This document shows, piece by piece, positions 6,658-15,174 of a stretch of DNA of 23,173 nucleotides. Position 1 is the first letter of the stretch; each line of letters begins with the position of its first letter. The DNA is from Bacteroidales bacterium. Its GTDB lineage: Bacteria > Bacteroidota > Bacteroidia > Bacteroidales > UBA932. The notes under the pieces were generated by a model. That model was not told where the DNA came from and did not search any database. It worked only from the letters and a program-made list of their open reading frames with translations. The stretch is from positions 1-23,173 of the forward strand of contig JAFUUB010000034.1 of NCBI GenBank assembly GCA_017483985.1, given 5' to 3'. The translations under genes and the position numbers were made by a program.

Positions 6658-9072
6658 ATGGATAGAAACGAAAATATGTTCGGAGCGATGTTCTCTCCCG
6701 GTGCGACCGAGGTCAACATCATCCCTGTCATGTCCGGCGAGGGACCGCTCAAGATCAATGAGGCGGACCTTCCGGATACCCTTCCCGTGCTCGCCCTCCG
6801 GAATGCCGTGATCTTCCCGGGGACGGTCTACCCGATCACGATCGGCCGCGAGAAATCCATGCAGCTGGTCAGCGAAGCCCAGGAATCGGGCATGTTCATC
6901 GGCGCCGTCCCCCAGGTCAACCTGGCCGAGGAAAATCCCCGGACGGAAGCCGATTTCTTCGACAACGGAACGGTCTGCAAGGTGTTGAAAACCTTTGAGA
7001 TGCCGGATGGGACCGTCACGGCCCTCCTGCAAGGGTTCAAGCGTCTGCGCCTGGACCGCATCGTCGGAACGGAACCCTATATCCGGGCGCGCGTCCATTA
7101 TCTGGACGACATCGAGCCGGACATGGAGGACCCCAAGAACAAGATCATCGCGGACCTGCTCAAGGAAAGCGCCAGCAATTACATCAAGGCTGCGTCCTTC
7201 GCCCCGAAGGAGGTCGTCAGCGCCCTGCGGGGGATCGAGGATTTCGGTTTCCTGGTCAATTTCATCGCCACGACCGTGGAGATCGAGAACTACCAGGACA
7301 AGGTCACCCTGCTGAAATACGACGATGTCAAGGAGCGCGCCATGGCCCTGCTGTCCCTGCTGAGCAGCCAGATGGAACTGCTGCGCATCAAGCAGGAGAT
7401 CAATTCCAAGGTCAAGACGGAGATCGACCAGCAGCAGCGCGAATACTACCTGAACAACCAGCTGCGGACCATCCAGGAAGAGCTGGGCATGGATGAGGAT
7501 GACGACATCAACCAGCTGCGGGCGGCGGCCGAGAAGAAGGAATGGCCGGCTTCCGTGGGCGAGATCTTCGAGAAGGAGCTCGCCAAGCTGGGCCGGTTCA
7601 ACCCGTCCGCCCCGGAATACAGCATCCAGTATGCCTACCTGCAGTTCATGCTGGACCTGCCGTGGTACCATATGTCCGAGGACAACCTGGACCTGGCCCA
7701 CGCGCAGAAAGTATTGGATGAGGACCATTTCGGCTTGGATTCCGTCAAGGACCGCATCATCGAATACCTCGCCGTCCTCAAGCTGAAGGGCAACATGAAG
7801 TCTCCGATCCTCTGCCTGTACGGCCCTCCGGGCGTCGGCAAGACCAGCCTGGGCAAATCCATCGCCCGGGCGCTCGGCCGCCAGTACGTCCGCATCTCCC
7901 TGGGCGGCATGCACGACGAGGCCGAGATCCGCGGCCACCGCAAGACCTATGTCGGTGCGCTGCCGGGCCGGATCCTCTCCGGCATCAGCCGCGCCGGGAC
8001 GTCCAACCCGGTGGTGGTACTGGACGAGATTGACAAGGTGGGCGCCGACTTCAAGGGAGACCCGTCCTCCGCGCTGCTGGAAGCCCTGGATCCCGAGCAG
8101 AACACCGCCTTCCACGACAATTACCTGGATGTGGACTACGACCTGTCCAACGTCCTGTTCATCACCACGGCCAACAGCACCGCCACCATCCAGCCGGCCC
8201 TGCTGGACCGCATGGAGGTCATCAACGTGACGGGTTACCTGGCCGAAGAGAAGATGGAAATCGCCAAGAAGTTCTTGGTGCCCAAGCAGTTGAAGGAGCA
8301 TGGCATCGATGCCGCCATCTCTATCCACAAGCCGGCCCTGCGGACCATCATCGACGAGTATACGCATGAGTCCGGCGTCCGCGGCCTGGAGAAGCAGATC
8401 GCGAAGATCGCCCGTGTCACGGCGAAGAAGATCGCCCTGGGCGAGCCGTATCCGACCGTGATCAAGAAGGAGCACCTCCGGGAATACCTGGGCCTGCCGA
8501 CGGCCTTCCACGACATGCAGAAGGGCAACGAAGCCCCGGGCGTGGTGACCGGCCTGGCCTGGACCAGCCTGGGCGGCGAGATTCTCTTCGTCGAGAGCCA
8601 GGCCAGCGAGGGCAAGGGCGTGCAGACGATGACCGGCAACCTGGGCGACGTGATGAAAGAGAGCGCGACGATCGGCTACCAGTACATCAAGGCCCACCCG
8701 CAGTTGGCCGGGCTGACGGCTGAAGAGTTTGCCAAGAAGGATATCCATGTGCATGTCCCGGAAGGCGCGACGCCCAAGGACGGTCCTTCGGCCGGTATCA
8801 CGATGGTCAGTTCCATGGTCTCCGCCCTGCGCGGAAAGGCCGTGCGCAGCGGTATCGCCATGACCGGCGAGATGACCCTGCGCGGCCGGGTGCTGCCGGT
8901 GGGCGGCATCAAGGAGAAGATCCTGGCTGCCAAGCGGGCAGGGGTCCATACGATCGTGATTTCGGAAGAAAACCGGAAAGATGTGGAAGATATCAAGGAA
9001 ATTTACCGGAAAGGTCTTACCTTTGTGTATGTGAAGACCATCGATGATGTCATCGGGTATATTTTCGAGTAA
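6658..9072 (+). CDS. lon: ATP-dependent Lon protease
   Basis: A cytoplasmic AAA+ serine protease that degrades misfolded and regulatory proteins, 804 residues, typical for LonA. The N-terminal LON substrate-binding domain starts at about residue 41 ([14 protein letters not shown]) and leads into a coiled region. The AAA+ module has Walker A GPPGVGKT at 389-396 and Walker B VVVLDEID. The C-terminal protease domain has Ser711 in PKDGPSAG and Lys754 in GGIKEK, with the same spacing as the E. coli Ser679/Lys722 dyad. The stop TAA directly abuts the ATG of ung, so the genes are co-transcribed. Confidence 0.97.
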   Translation: MDRNENMFGAMFSPGATEVNIIPVMSGEGPLKINEADLPDTLPVLALRNAVIFPGTVYPITIGREKSMQLVSEAQESGMFIGAVPQVNLAEENPRTEADFFDNGTVCKVLKTFEMPDGTVTALLQGFKRLRLDRIVGTEPYIRARVHYLDDIEPDMEDPKNKIIADLLKESASNYIKAASFAPKEVVSALRGIEDFGFLVNFIATTVEIENYQDKVTLLKYDDVKERAMALLSLLSSQMELLRIKQEINSKVKTEIDQQQREYYLNNQLRTIQEELGMDEDDDINQLRAAAEKKEWPASVGEIFEKELAKLGRFNPSAPEYSIQYAYLQFMLDLPWYHMSEDNLDLAHAQKVLDEDHFGLDSVKDRIIEYLAVLKLKGNMKSPILCLYGPPGVGKTSLGKSIARALGRQYVRISLGGMHDEAEIRGHRKTYVGALPGRILSGISRAGTSNPVVVLDEIDKVGADFKGDPSSALLEALDPEQNTAFHDNYLDVDYDLSNVLFITTANSTATIQPALLDRMEVINVTGYLAEEKMEIAKKFLVPKQLKEHGIDAAISIHKPALRTIIDEYTHESGVRGLEKQIAKIARVTAKKIALGEPYPTVIKKEHLREYLGLPTAFHDMQKGNEAPGVVTGLAWTSLGGEILFVESQASEGKGVQTMTGNLGDVMKESATIGYQYIKAHPQLAGLTAEEFAKKDIHVHVPEGATPKDGPSAGITMVSSMVSALRGKAVRSGIAMTGEMTLRGRVLPVGGIKEKILAAKRAGVHTIVISEENRKDVEDIKEIYRKGLTFVYVKTIDDVIGYIFE

Positions 9073-9741
9073 ATGGACGTTAAGATAGAGCAAAGTTGGA
9101 AAGACGCACTGGCGCCGGAGTTCGAGAAACCGTACTTCGCTTCGCTGGTGCGTTTCCTGCATGGTGAAAAGGCGGCAGGAAAGACCATCTATCCGCCCGG
9201 AAGCCAGATATTCAAGGCTTTCGAGCTGACCCCGCTGCCTTCCGTCAAGGTTGTGCTCCTGGGCCAGGATCCCTACCATGGCCCCGGCCAGGCGATGGGC
9301 CTGTCCTTCTCCGTTCCGGACGGCGTCCCGGCCCCGCCTTCGCTGGTGAACATCTTCCGGGAGATCGAGTCGGACCTCGGGATCCGGATGAGCGGCCGGC
9401 CGAACCTGGAGGGCTGGGCCCGGCAGGGCGTGCTGCTGCTCAATGCGATGCTGACCGTCCAGGCCGGCGCGGCCGGTTCCCACAGCCGGATCGGCTGGCA
9501 GGAGTTCACGGATGCCGTCATCCGGACCGTCTCGGACCGCTGCGACGGCGTGGTATTCCTGCTCTGGGGCAATTTCGCCCGCTCCAAGAAGGACCTCATC
9601 GACACGACGCGCCACCATGTGCTGGAGGCTCCGCATCCGTCGCCCCTGGCGCGCGGCGCCTTCTTCGGCTGCCGCCATTTCTCCAAGACCAACGAAATCC
9701 TCCGCGCGGAGGGCAAAACCCCCATTGATTGGCAATTATGA
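9073..9741 (+). CDS. ung: Uracil-DNA glycosylase, family 1
   Basis: It removes uracil from DNA to begin base excision repair. The 222-residue protein shows the water-activating loop GQDPYHG with catalytic Asp66, the uracil-binding LLLNAMLTV and LLWGNFA blocks, and the DNA-intercalation loop HPSPL with His188. Its ATG follows the lon stop with no gap, and its TGA overlaps the coaD ATG (ATGA), so translation of the three genes is probably coupled. Confidence 0.96.
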   Translation: MDVKIEQSWKDALAPEFEKPYFASLVRFLHGEKAAGKTIYPPGSQIFKAFELTPLPSVKVVLLGQDPYHGPGQAMGLSFSVPDGVPAPPSLVNIFREIESDLGIRMSGRPNLEGWARQGVLLLNAMLTVQAGAAGSHSRIGWQEFTDAVIRTVSDRCDGVVFLLWGNFARSKKDLIDTTRHHVLEAPHPSPLARGAFFGCRHFSKTNEILRAEGKTPIDWQL

Positions 9742-10211
9742 AAAAGACTGCCTTGTTCCCGGGATCCTTCGATCCCTTTACCGCCGGCCACCTGAACATC
9801 CTGAACCGGGCGCTGACCATGTTCGACGAGGTCGTGGTCGCCGTGGGTATCAACCAGGACAAACGCGGCTTCTTTACCATGGACCAGCGGATGGATATCA
9901 TCCGCCAGGCCATCCGCGGCCTGGAAGGTGTCCGCATCATCAAATACGACAGCCTGACCATCGATGCCTGCCGGGAGCTCGGCATCCGGCACATCGTCCG
10001 GGGCGTTCGCAACATGCTGGATTTTGAAAACGAACGGGCGATCGCCGATGCGAACCGCCGCCTGGCGCCGGATATCGAAACCCTCATCATCCCGACGGCC
10101 CAGGAATTCGCCCATATCTCTTCTTCCGCCGTGCGGGATATCCTCAAGCACCGCGGTGACACTTCGCTTTTCCTGCCCGACGGCGTCATCCTGCCGGAGC
10201 ACGATGCGTAG
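9738..10211 (+). CDS. coaD: Phosphopantetheine adenylyltransferase
   Basis: It catalyses the fourth step of coenzyme A synthesis: ATP plus 4'-phosphopantetheine gives dephospho-CoA. The 157-residue protein has the nucleotidyltransferase motif GSFDPFTAGH (TxGH His18) and ISSSAVR at about 127-133, the counterpart of ISSTxVR. I start it at ATG 9738, which overlaps the ung stop as ATGA; a longer TTG start at 9729 is less likely. It overlaps the next gene by 8 nt. Confidence 0.95.
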   Translation: MKKTALFPGSFDPFTAGHLNILNRALTMFDEVVVAVGINQDKRGFFTMDQRMDIIRQAIRGLEGVRIIKYDSLTIDACRELGIRHIVRGVRNMLDFENERAIADANRRLAPDIETLIIPTAQEFAHISSSAVRDILKHRGDTSLFLPDGVILPEHDA

Positions 10212-11667
10212 GCTGCTCCTCATAGCCGTCTGCCTGCTCCTGTCCCTGGCGGGCCGGGCACAGGCGCCCGATTCCCTCCAGCTGGCGGCCCTGGATGCCA
10301 AGCTGGACGAGTTCTTCGCGTCGCTGCAGTCCGAGAGCGTCGCCGTCAAGAATGCGGAAGCCGATTTCCTGATCGGCAGCTGCACGACGGACGCGGTCCG
10401 CGACCATGTCGCCATCCGGATCTATGACCATTACATGCAGTCCTCCCTGATGGGGGACGAAGGCGTGGCCGTACACCTGGCGGATGCCTGGTTCATTCCG
10501 GGCAAGGCGCATTTTACCAATGAGATCGACCTGATGAATGCCCGTATCTATGCGGAGTTTAACCGGTCGACGCTGTTGGGTGAGAAGGCGCCGGTGCTGA
10601 CGGCCTCCCGGCCGGACGGGACGCCGGTACGCGTACCTTCGGAAGGGCGGATCAGCGTAATCTTCCTGTACGATACCGACTGCGCGAAGTGCAAGCTGGA
10701 AACGATGCTGCTACGGGCGGCCTTCGCCGAGGAGGATTTCCCGGCGGATTTCATCGCCTTCTATGTCGGTGACAAGGCGGAGGAATGGGAGCGGTTCCGG
10801 ACGGAAGAGCTTGCGTTCCAGGCTCCTTCGCTGCGGGTCATCCATGCCTGGGACCCGTCCCTGGATACGGATTTCCAGCGCCTGTACGGCGTCCTGCAGA
10901 CGCCGCGGATGTTCGTTGCGGACCGGGACGGTATCATCGTCGGCCGCGGCCTGGACACCCAGGGCCTGCTGAAATTGCTCCGAAGCCTGCTGCCGAAAGT
11001 GGAATATGGATCGGAGGCTTCCCAGACCCTGTTCGGGAAGGTCTTCGGGGAATTGGAACCTCCCGTGACCGCGGAGGATGTCCGGATGGTGGCGGACCAT
11101 CTGGCCGGCATGGCGCTGGCCGAGCGGGATACGCTGTTTTACAAACAGATGACCGGTGACCTGCTGATGTACCTTTCCGGACAGCGCGGGGAGGGTTACA
11201 AGGCCGGACTGGGCTATGTCGCGGACAGCCTGGTACTGGGCCGGCCGCAGGTCTGGACGACCCAGGAGGACAGCCTGCAGGTCCTTTCGCTGGCCGGTCT
11301 GATGAAGGATCTGTTGGACCGTGCACCGGTGGGAAGCCGGCTGCCGCGCCTGCGGGTGCCCGGAACGTTGTATTCCGGCCAGGGGGAGCGGGGGATCCGG
11401 CGGAAGCTGCGCTGCCTGCGCGGACCGCTGACGGTGTTCTTCTATTCGGAGGGCTGCGGCACGTGCGAGGCAGAGAAAGCGGCCATCCCGGCGGTCGTCG
11501 CCGGCGGGGGAAAAGTCCTGCTGGTCAATGTGGACCGGCTGATGGCGGAAGAGCCCGACCTGGCGGGGAAACTGCTGGAAATGTTTGACCTTTCCAGCCT
11601 GCCCTTCATTCTCCAGACAGACCGGAAAGGTCGTATTACGCGCAAATATATCAGTCTACAGCAGTAA
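10204..11667 (+). CDS. Secreted double-thioredoxin-fold protein, DUF5106-like
   Basis: A 487-residue exported protein; the signal peptide ends near GRAQA at about residue 21. An N-terminal helical region resembles DUF5106 of Bacteroidetes. A TlpA/AhpC-like thioredoxin fold follows, with C160-A-K-C163 in a YDTDCAKC context and a later TPRMFV cis-Pro-like loop. A second thioredoxin-like unit near the C-terminus has C418-G-T-C421 and the strand SSLPFILQ. Periplasmic thiol-disulfide exchange is the likely role. The start ATG overlaps the coaD end by 8 nt; the 3' end overlaps the convergent DJ-1 gene by 12 bp. The DUF name is from memory and moderately sure. Confidence 0.75.
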   Translation: MRRLLLIAVCLLLSLAGRAQAPDSLQLAALDAKLDEFFASLQSESVAVKNAEADFLIGSCTTDAVRDHVAIRIYDHYMQSSLMGDEGVAVHLADAWFIPGKAHFTNEIDLMNARIYAEFNRSTLLGEKAPVLTASRPDGTPVRVPSEGRISVIFLYDTDCAKCKLETMLLRAAFAEEDFPADFIAFYVGDKAEEWERFRTEELAFQAPSLRVIHAWDPSLDTDFQRLYGVLQTPRMFVADRDGIIVGRGLDTQGLLKLLRSLLPKVEYGSEASQTLFGKVFGELEPPVTAEDVRMVADHLAGMALAERDTLFYKQMTGDLLMYLSGQRGEGYKAGLGYVADSLVLGRPQVWTTQEDSLQVLSLAGLMKDLLDRAPVGSRLPRLRVPGTLYSGQGERGIRRKLRCLRGPLTVFFYSEGCGTCEAEKAAIPAVVAGGGKVLLVNVDRLMAEEPDLAGKLLEMFDLSSLPFILQTDRKGRITRKYISLQQ

Positions 11668-12225
11668 GGCTGCCTTGACCTCGGCCGCTTTTTCCGGTCC
11701 GCGCATCTTTTCGAGGATGGCGAGGCCGAAGTCGATGGCGTAGGCGGCGCTGCGTCCTGTGATCAGTTTCCCGTCGGTCACGACCGGTGCCTTGACATAG
11801 ATGGCGCCTTTGGCCAGCATGTTCTCTTCAAAGCCGTCGTAGCAGGTGAACTTTTTGCCTTCCAGGCCTTCCAGCTGGGAGGCGACCAGGCCCGGAGCCG
11901 CACAGATCGCGGCCACGATGCCATCCCATTTATAATGCTCTTTCATCATGTCCATCAGTTCCTCGTCTTCGGCGAGGACCTTGGTGCCGGGCATGCCGCC
12001 GGGGAAGACCAGGGCGTCGCTCGGGTCGAGCTCCTCGGCTTCGGCGCAGAAGATGCTGAAGGTGGTGTCTGCGATGATCTGCATGTTGTGGGAGCCGGTA
12101 ACGTGGAACTGGTCCGAGACGGAGATCAGTTCGGCGGGGACGCCGCCCCTGCGGAGGACGTCCAGGGTGGCGAGGGCTTCGGTCTCTTCAAAGCCGTCTG
12201 CCAGGAAGATGTATGCGTGGTTCAT
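11656..12225 (-). CDS. DJ-1/PfpI-family protein
   Basis: A 189-residue class I glutamine amidotransferase-like protein of the DJ-1 subfamily. The nucleophile Cys108 sits in the elbow AAICAAPG, and Glu16 in FEETEA corresponds to the Glu that contacts the cysteine in human DJ-1 (Glu18). Bacterial relatives act as glyoxalase III/deglycase-like or oxidative-stress proteins; which applies here is not decidable from sequence. It ends inside the convergent thioredoxin-like gene (12-bp overlap) and diverges from the tRNA-Gln. Confidence 0.9.
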   Translation of the reverse strand: MNHAYIFLADGFEETEALATLDVLRRGGVPAELISVSDQFHVTGSHNMQIIADTTFSIFCAEAEELDPSDALVFPGGMPGTKVLAEDEELMDMMKEHYKWDGIVAAICAAPGLVASQLEGLEGKKFTCYDGFEENMLAKGAIYVKAPVVTDGKLITGRSAAYAIDFGLAILEKMRGPEKAAEVKAALLL

Positions 12226-12239
12226 GCGGAATCAAATAT

Positions 12240-12270
12240 TTTGTCGTATTGAAAATTATCTCTAAATTTG
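12240..12270 (+). promoter_or_regulatory. Bacteroidetes promoter for tRNA-Gln
   Basis: TTTG (12240-12243), a 19-nt spacer and TAAATTTG (12263-12270) match the consensus. The predicted start lies a few bases before the mature tRNA 5' end at 12281. Confidence 0.75.
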
Positions 12271-12280
12271 CGCTCCGAAT

Positions 12281-12351
12281 TGAGGTATGGTGTAATGGCA
12301 GCACTAGGGATTTTGGTTCCCTCAGTCAGCGTTCGAATCGCTGTACCTCAA
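12281..12351 (+). tRNA. tRNA-Gln (anticodon UUG)
   Basis: A 71-nt cloverleaf. The acceptor stem is TGAGGTA / TACCTCA with discriminator A. The anticodon stem is AGGGA / TCCCT around the loop TTTTGGT (anticodon TTG). The T arm is CAGCG, TTCGAAT, CGCTG. CCA is not encoded. A promoter lies directly upstream and a long hairpin directly downstream. Confidence 0.96.
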
Positions 12352-12386
12352 CAGAAAAGCTCCGATTCCTTCGGGGCTTTTCTGTT
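12351..12386 (+). terminator. Hairpin terminator after tRNA-Gln
   Basis: A perfect 10-bp stem, ACAGAAAAGC / GCTTTTCTGT (12351-12360 and 12376-12385), with a 15-nt loop containing CCGA/TCGG. The T-run sits inside the 3' arm rather than after it. The 3' part (12359-12386) is repeated at 12478-12505. Confidence 0.65.
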
Positions 12387-12505
12387 GGGTACAAGTACCT
12401 TTCTCAACCCCCACCGGCTTCGCCGGAGCCCCCTTCAGGGGGCATTCGGCCTCCGGCCGGTCGCTTCGCTCTTTTTCGCTCCGATTCCATCGGGGCTTTT
12501 CTGTT
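12359..12505. repeat. Hairpin cluster framed by a 28-bp direct repeat
   Basis: A 28-bp sequence at 12359-12386 recurs at 12478-12505 with one mismatch (12370 T, 12489 A). The intervening 91 bp hold three perfect hairpins: CCGGC-TTC-GCCGG (12414-12426), GCCCCC-TTCA-GGGGGC (12428-12443) and GGCC-TCC-GGCC (12448-12458). The second direct repeat ends on the stop codon of the Zn peptidase. This resembles a REP-like intergenic element. Confidence 0.7.
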
Positions 12506-13175
12506 ATCTGCGGTTGGCGATGCTGATGTAGTAGATCAGGGTCGCGACGGAACCGATGGCCGCGATGAAATAGGTGTAGGCCGCCCATTTCAAGGCATCG
12601 ACGGCCTGGGGCTTGGTCGTGGAATCCGTGACGCCGGCGCTTTGCAGCCAGGCCACCGCACGGGCGCTGGCATTGACCTCCACCGGAAGGGTGACGATGC
12701 TGAAAAGCGTGCTCATGGCAAACAGCGCGATACCGATCCAGAGCAGCTGCGGGAAGATGTTGATGAAGATGACGCCTGCGAGCAGGACCCACTGGACCAG
12801 GTTGTTGACGAAGCTGACGACCGGAACGAGGGCGGAACGCATCTTCAGCGGCAGGTAGCCCTGGGCGTGCTGCAGCACGTGGCCGCACTCATGGGCGGCG
12901 ACGGCGGCGGCCGCGACGCTCCGGCCGGAGTAGACCTCGCGGCTGAGGTTGACGGTCTTCGTCTGCGGGTTGTAATGGTCGGTCAGCCGGCCTTCGATGC
13001 AGGTGACCTGGACATCGTAGACGCCGTTTTCACGCAGCATCTTCTCGGCCACCTCGGCGCCGGTCAGGCCGGAGGGGAGGGGAACCTTGGAATATTTCGT
13101 AAACCTGCTCTGCAGGGTCTGCTGGATGATGAAACTGGCCACCATCACAGCGATCATGATAATCCAGATATTCAT
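12504..13175 (-). CDS. Zn-dependent membrane peptidase, YugP-like
   Basis: A 223-residue integral membrane protein of the neutral zinc metallopeptidase family (Pfam Zn_peptidase_2, like B. subtilis YugP). The order is: an N-terminal membrane helix, a soluble part, the zinc motif HECGH in AAHECGHVLQHAQGY, then hydrophobic segments toward the C-terminus. Its substrate is unknown. I start it at ATG 13175 (MNIWIIM), where the membrane helix begins; a longer start at 13205 adds ten residues. A -7 box lies at 13228-13221. Confidence 0.85.
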   Translation of the reverse strand: MNIWIIMIAVMVASFIIQQTLQSRFTKYSKVPLPSGLTGAEVAEKMLRENGVYDVQVTCIEGRLTDHYNPQTKTVNLSREVYSGRSVAAAAVAAHECGHVLQHAQGYLPLKMRSALVPVVSFVNNLVQWVLLAGVIFINIFPQLLWIGIALFAMSTLFSIVTLPVEVNASARAVAWLQSAGVTDSTTKPQAVDALKWAAYTYFIAAIGSVATLIYYISIANRR

Positions 13176-13220
13176 GTCGATCGGGTTTTGGGGAGGGATG
13201 TACAAAATGTACGCCGTTTA

Positions 13221-13268
13221 CAAAAATAGGAAATTCTGTCAGGATTCTCTGTTTTTTTGGTATTTTTG
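13221..13268. promoter_or_regulatory. Divergent -7 boxes of the Zn peptidase and alr
   Basis: TATTTTTG occurs on the minus strand (13228-13221), facing the Zn peptidase, and on the plus strand (13261-13268), 20 nt before the alr ATG. Both match TAnnTTTG; neither has a convincing -33 TTTG at standard distance. The two face away from each other across 32 bp. Confidence 0.55.
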
Positions 13269-13288
13269 TGGTTGGTTTTTGAGAGAAT

Positions 13289-14398
13289 ATGTACCGCGAA
13301 GACGATTTTTCCAGACTCGAGCTCGACCTGAAGGGATGCCAGTACAATTACCGGTATTTCCGCGGTCTGCTGGAGCCGTCCACCAAGCTGCTGGTGCTGG
13401 TCAAGGCGAATGCCTACGGCCACGGCGCCGTGGAGTTCGCGGCCATGATGCAGCAGGCGGGCGCCAATTACCTGGCCGTGGCCTATCCGGTGGAAGGGAT
13501 GGAACTCCGCGAGGCCGGTATCAGCCTGCCGGTCCTGGTGCTGACCGCCGGCACGGACTTCTTCCCTGAAATAATCGAGAACCGCCTGGAACCCGGCATC
13601 CCGAACCTCTTCTCCCTGAAAGCCTTCTGCGAGGAACTGAAGACCCGCGGCTTGCGGGATTATCCCGTCCATATCAAGTTGGATACCGGCATGCACCGGC
13701 TCGGTTTCATGACAGACGAACTCCCCGCCCTGATGGATTTCCTGAAAGACTGCCCCTATGTCCGGGTGCAGTCCGTCTATTCGCACCTCGCGGCGGCCGA
13801 GGATCCGCAGGAAGATGACTTCACCCTCGGGCAGATCCGGATGTACCGGCAGAATGCCGATGCCCTGAGCGCGTCCCTGGGCTACAAGCCGCTGTACCAC
13901 ATCCTGAATTCCGCCGGTATCGAACGCTTCCCGCAATACCAGTTCGACATGGTCCGGCTCGGCATCGGCATCTACGGAATCAGCGCCCTGCCGGATGTGC
14001 AGCTGCACCCCGTCGCATCCTTAAAGTGTAAGGTTTTGCAAATTAAGACCTTGAAGCCGGAAGACGGAACCATCGGCTACGGCCGTTTCGGCCATATCGC
14101 CCCCGAAGGGACGACGATTGCGACGATTCCGGTCGGCTACGCGGACGGCATCGACCGCCATCTCGGCCGCGGCCACGCGTCCTTCTCGGTGAACGGGCAC
14201 CGGGCGCCGACCATCGGCAATATCTGCATGGACATGTGCATGCTGGACGTCACTGGTCTGGACGTCCACGTCGGCGATACCGTGACCATCTTCGGCGCGG
14301 ATCCGACCATCAGCGAACTCGCCGGAATCCTGGGAACCATCCCCTACGAAATCCTCACCTCCGTCCCGCGCCGCATCGAGCGCCTCGTCATCCGCTAG
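13289..14398 (+). CDS. alr: Alanine racemase
   Basis: A PLP enzyme converting L-alanine to D-alanine for peptidoglycan, 369 residues, the usual length. PLP is bound by Lys39 in VKANAYGHG; the second catalytic base is the Tyr in VGYADGIDR. Blocks such as LDTGMHRLG, VYSHLAAAED and NICMDMCMLDV are typical. In many Bacteroidetes alanine racemase is fused behind MurF; here it is a free-standing enzyme with its own promoter. The gene ends at the AT-richer repeat island. Confidence 0.95.
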   Translation: MYREDDFSRLELDLKGCQYNYRYFRGLLEPSTKLLVLVKANAYGHGAVEFAAMMQQAGANYLAVAYPVEGMELREAGISLPVLVLTAGTDFFPEIIENRLEPGIPNLFSLKAFCEELKTRGLRDYPVHIKLDTGMHRLGFMTDELPALMDFLKDCPYVRVQSVYSHLAAAEDPQEDDFTLGQIRMYRQNADALSASLGYKPLYHILNSAGIERFPQYQFDMVRLGIGIYGISALPDVQLHPVASLKCKVLQIKTLKPEDGTIGYGRFGHIAPEGTTIATIPVGYADGIDRHLGRGHASFSVNGHRAPTIGNICMDMCMLDVTGLDVHVGDTVTIFGADPTISELAGILGTIPYEILTSVPRRIERLVIR

Positions 14399-14464
14399 CA
14401 TCAGGGGTAATTGAATCTGAGATAGACCTTCTGTTTACTCTTTTCATAAGTCGGCTCCGTCTAA
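14399..14464. other. Left edge of the AT-richer island
   Basis: This 66-bp stretch after the alr stop shows no gene, hairpin or terminator. Base composition falls here from the GC-rich chromosome to the AT-richer repeat island. Confidence 0.4.
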
Positions 14465-14606
14465 GGGCTGGTGCTCGCTATTCTGCGGAAAACTAAAAGA
14501 GCGCTTGATTGGGGCTGGTGCTCGTCTTCCTGCGGAAAACTAAAAGAGCGCTTGATTGGGGCTGGTGCTCGTCCTTCTGCGAAAAAACTTAAAGAACGCT
14601 TAATTG
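14465..14606 (+). repeat. 47-bp tandem repeat, three copies
   Basis: Copies begin at 14465, 14512 and 14559, each starting GGGCTGGTGCTCG. The first two are almost identical; the third is 48 bp and changes AAAGAGCGC to AAAGAACGC, which is the left end of palindromic element A. Each unit pairs GTGCTC with GAGC. Confidence 0.9.
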
Positions 14607-14716
14607 TTCTCTGTGGGGTTTCAGTGGGTTTTGCCGTTCTTTATCCATCTTTTTAAACGGGGATAAAGAACACGGTATTTGCGTGTGCGGCAAAGAGTGC
14701 AGCAGAGGTGTTCTTT
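14591..14716 (+). repeat. 126-bp palindromic element, copy A
   Basis: AAAGAAC (14591-14597), 38 nt, GTTCTTTATCC (14636-14646), 14 nt, GGATAAAGAAC (14661-14671), 38 nt, GTTCTTT (14710-14716). The inner arms are perfect 11-bp inverted repeats, extended by CC and a nearby GG. The two outer motifs are also inverted. The last motif is preceded by AGGT and followed by ATCTTTTTT. Confidence 0.92.
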
Positions 14717-14909
14717 ATCTTTTTTGAGTACGCGATGGCTTTTTAAGTACATGATTTCATAGGAAGGACTCATGTATTCTCATGGGCCTTCGCAGTGCGA
14801 TTATCTATATTCATTAGTATTCAGTTTTTTATAGCTGCTCCGAAGTGGTTTGAGAACTCAAACCTGGATACTCTATTAAAACCAGACTAATGAGTTCTGT
14901 AATAAACTT
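14717..14909. other. Interval between elements A and B
   Basis: No gene seen. After element A a T-rich unit is loosely repeated 20 nt later (from 14719 and 14739, both with GTAC). TTTGAG-AA-CTCAAA (14849-14862) is a palindrome, and AGAACTCA (14853-14860) is inverted as TGAGTTCT at 14891-14898, echoing the GAAC/GTTC motif of the elements. Confidence 0.5.
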
Positions 14910-15035
14910 AAAGAACGGGACAATCGTTCAGCGTCGTTTCTGTTAGGGAGAAGTGTGCTTTATCACCTCTTTTACGGTGGGATAAAGAACGATGAATAGC
15001 TTCTTGAACTGGTCTTTTAGGGGAAGGTGTTCTTT
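14910..15035 (+). repeat. 126-bp palindromic element, copy B
   Basis: AAAGAAC (14910-14916), 38 nt, GTGCTTTATCA (14955-14965, two changes from copy A), 14 nt, GGATAAAGAAC (14980-14990), 38 nt, GTTCTTT (15029-15035). Spacings equal those of A exactly while spacer sequences differ. The inner stem continues with CACC/GGTG. The last motif is again preceded by AGGT and followed by AAGTTTTTT. Confidence 0.9.
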
Positions 15036-15174
15036 AAGTTTTTTGTAGAGGATTCTGACCTGGCCGTGAATACCCCTGTATTTCAGGGGGATCGGTCTTT
15101 CGAAGGTCCAGTAGAGTAAAATTTTGAAGATTATATTTTATAATACGGATCTTTGTCTGCATCTTTGTAAGAAA

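Noticed and set aside
6511..9735. A 1074-codon open frame on the minus strand across lon and ung
   Set aside because: It lies antisense to two genes with complete catalytic motifs. GC-rich codon use leaves few stops in that frame, and its translation shows no known motif.
9729..9737. TTG start for coaD
   Set aside because: The ATG at 9738 gives the usual N-terminus MKKTALFPGSFDP and the common ATGA overlap with ung.
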